Shown: one piece after another, positions 4,044 through 5,052 of the stretch
How the letters are laid out: each line of letters opens with the position of its first letter
How positions within the stretch are numbered: the stretch's first letter is position 1
Source of the DNA: an uncultured Treponema sp.
GTDB taxonomy: Bacteria > Spirochaetota > Spirochaetia > Treponematales > Treponemataceae
Direction of reading: 5' to 3'
Length of the DNA stretch: 5,052 bases
Assembly: GCA_947176045.1 (NCBI GenBank)
Contig: CAMWPF010000136.1
Span: 1 to 5,052, forward strand
The notes under the pieces: model-generated
Seen by the model: only the letters and a program-made list of their open reading frames with translations
Told to the model about the DNA's origin: nothing
The model's database searches: none
Position numbers and translations under genes: made by a program

Positions 4044-5052
4044 TTATCCTTTCAGCCTGCCTCCTTGCATCAGTCTCTTTACCTTCTGCACTGTCTCTTC
4101 TCCGAGGGCGGACTTCACGAGCCGCCTTATCCGCGCCTTCAGCGTCCGCTCCGCCCTGAAGCAGTGCTTCTTCATGCTCTTCTCCAGCCCCGTCTTCCTG
4201 TAGTCCTCAAAGAACTTCTCCCTGTCAATCCTTGGAACAGGAAGCCCGGACAACGGAAGGTTCCGCGGGGCGGCATCGGACAGGGCGATGCCTTTCACCG
4301 TCATGCGCCTCCGCGCCCTGTCGAACAGCCTCCGGCCTTTTTCTGTGTTCACCAGCACGAGCGAGCAGCCCCGGTTTCCGTTGAACATATCGGGATGGAC
4401 GGACTCAACGCCCCAGAAGTCCCCGACGGAAATGTCAGCCGTGCGCTCCTTCACAGCGTACCGGCACTCATAGCAGCTCGGCCGCAGAATGCAATCTGTT
4501 CCAAGGAACAGATTGTTGAACGCGTCAGCGTTCAACAATTCGCCGCAGGAGCTTCCGTCCTCATACGAAATTTTCCTGAGCGGCGTTGTCCAGCCTTCCT
4601 CTTTTCCGCGGAATTTGAAGTCAGTTACTTTTCTCCCCCTCCTCCGCTCTATTAGCGACAGGTATTCCCGGAAAATCCCGGGCGAAGGCACTCCGTGGCA
4701 GATTATCTCAAGGAGGACAATGTTCTGAGGAACCCTGCCATTGAAAATTTTTCTTACGGCGTCCATCTGGCACGGCGTACCGGAAACAAGCACCGGAACT
4801 CCGCTTTCAGCCTTTTCCCTGATTTGTGCATAGACAGTTCCCATATCGCTCTGAACATATTTTGAGCCGCGGAACAGGTTCCTTTCTTCCTGCGATTCGG
4901 CCGCCCGGCAAACGGCATTCAGGCAGTCGTCATAGCAGTGCCCGAAAACAACGCCGCCGCTTTCAAGAACGCAGTCGGAAATGTGCGTAAATGCACCGCC
5001 GCTTGCAGAAGCGGCTAAAACTTCTGCCTCCCTTGAGAAAGCCTCATAAAAC
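4044..5052 (-). CDS. FrhB-type coenzyme F420 hydrogenase/dehydrogenase beta-subunit family protein (5' end outside window)
   Basis: The open frame continues to the window edge, so the ATG at 4844 is an internal methionine rather than the start. The visible 335 residues include SASGGAFTHI (15-24), FRGSKYVQSDMG (60-71), VSGTPCQ (89-95), CHGVPSPG (118-125), a cysteine cluster C187/C193/C196 in CILRPSCYEC, and TADISVGDFWG (204-214). These are the FrhB N- and C-terminal domain motifs, associated with flavin and iron-sulfur binding. The missing N-terminus probably carries the ferredoxin-like CxxCxxC segment, judged from typical length. In bacteria this family is common inside exopolysaccharide loci next to pyruvyl transferase-family genes, as here, and is thought to be a redox enzyme of glycan modification; the reaction is not established. 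The stop codon lies inside the left arm of an inverted repeat. The conserved middle of the gene contains two perfect palindromes. Confidence 0.9.
   Translation of the reverse strand, partial: FYEAFSREAEVLAASASGGAFTHISDCVLESGGVVFGHCYDDCLNAVCRAAESQEERNLFRGSKYVQSDMGTVYAQIREKAESGVPVLVSGTPCQMDAVRKIFNGRVPQNIVLLEIICHGVPSPGIFREYLSLIERRRGRKVTDFKFRGKEEGWTTPLRKISYEDGSSCGELLNADAFNNLFLGTDCILRPSCYECRYAVKERTADISVGDFWGVESVHPDMFNGNRGCSLVLVNTEKGRRLFDRARRRMTVKGIALSDAAPRNLPLSGLPVPRIDREKFFEDYRKTGLEKSMKKHCFRAERTLKARIRRLVKSALGEETVQKVKRLMQGGRLKG
4492..4539. repeat. two overlapping perfect palindromes (11-bp and 12-bp arms)
   Basis: First palindrome: CAATCTGTTCC (4492-4502), AA, then GGAACAGATTG (4505-4515). Second: ATTGTTGAACGC (4512-4523), GTCA, then GCGTTCAACAAT (4528-4539). 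They share the four bases 4512-4515, so the two hairpins cannot both form fully. They lie in the oxidoreductase, in codons for LLNADAFNNLFLGTDC just before the cysteine cluster. No U-run follows. Confidence 0.9.
4998..5027. repeat. two overlapping short inverted repeats (7-bp arms)
   Basis: GCCGCTT (4998-5004) pairs with AAGCGGC (5009-5015), and GCAGAAG (5005-5011) pairs with CTTCTGC (5021-5027). The two hairpins compete for 5009-5011. Arms of 7 bp alone are expected by chance a few times in a window this size; the overlapping arrangement is what repeats the pattern seen elsewhere here. Confidence 0.4.

Larger units (their letters stand above)
3754..4057. repeat. 24-bp imperfect inverted repeat bracketing the 297-base spacer
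   Basis: The plus strand at 3754-3777 and the minus strand at 4057-4034 both read GGCTGAAAGGA, two differing bases (GG versus TA), then ATTGATTTTTA: 22 of 24 positions agree. The left-hand coordinates lie 7 bases before the pyruvyl transferase start, and the right-hand arm covers the oxidoreductase stop codon. The match ends abruptly on both sides. No clear target-site duplication is visible outside the arms. The structure could be a small non-autonomous element (MITE-like) carrying the two small frames, or a long-range RNA stem in the operon transcript. Confidence 0.6.

Noticed and set aside
4030..4057. Rho-independent terminator after the oxidoreductase
   Set aside because: A local stem (GGCTGAAA with TTTTTAAGCC, one mismatch) is possible, but no U-run follows it and the operon seems to continue.
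3999..4655. 218-codon open frame on the plus strand
   Set aside because: It lies antisense to the oxidoreductase, whose minus-strand product has clear family motifs throughout. The plus-strand product is rich in proline, histidine and arginine with no recognisable domain, as expected of a shadow in GC-rich sequence.
3345..4873. Repeated CCGCGG sites
   Set aside because: Most fall in F-R-G or similar codons of the GC-rich genes and follow from codon choice rather than a shared element.

Overview
This window is part of a bacterial surface-polysaccharide (O-antigen or capsule type) biosynthesis locus. All convincing genes lie on the minus strand, so transcription runs from high to low coordinates. 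In that order they are: a FrhB-type iron-sulfur/flavin oxidoreductase whose 5' end lies outside the window (4044-5052); a 297-base spacer holding two short overlapping reading frames (3747-4043); a polysaccharide pyruvyl transferase family protein (2661-3746); a GT-B glycosyltransferase with an EX7E motif (1492-2664); a Wzy-like membrane polymerase (267-1508); and the first 94 residues of a HAD-superfamily phosphatase that runs off the left edge (1-283). The last four genes overlap one another by 4, 17 and 17 bases, which points to one translationally coupled unit.

The organism cannot be named from this window. Clear Shine-Dalgarno sequences before three genes argue against Bacteroidota. The protein set (FrhB-like plus pyruvyl transferase plus Wzy) occurs in many anaerobic gut, rumen and oral bacteria. 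A spirochaete such as Treponema is a low-confidence guess. Base composition changes strongly: 43 of 60 bases are G/C at 4261-4320, against 15 of 60 at 2281-2340. The oxidoreductase and the 5' half of the pyruvyl transferase are GC-rich, while the glycosyltransferase and polymerase are AT-rich. This mosaic is typical of glycan loci.

A plausible division of labour, inferred from family knowledge, is as follows. The glycosyltransferase adds a sugar to the lipid-linked repeat unit. The pyruvyl transferase-family protein and the FrhB-like protein, which often occur side by side in such loci, modify the glycan. The Wzy-like protein polymerises repeat units at the membrane. The HAD protein dephosphorylates a sugar-phosphate or other precursor.

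The most unusual signal is not a gene. The coding regions hold an excess of long, perfect, closely spaced inverted repeats: 15-bp arms at 1649-1689, 11-bp arms at 2966-2994, and two overlapping palindromes with 11- and 12-bp arms at 4492-4539. Several occur as overlapping, mutually exclusive pairs. In addition, a 24-bp imperfect inverted repeat (22 of 24 matching) brackets the spacer between the oxidoreductase and the pyruvyl transferase, so the spacer resembles a small inverted-repeat-bounded element of about 304 bp.
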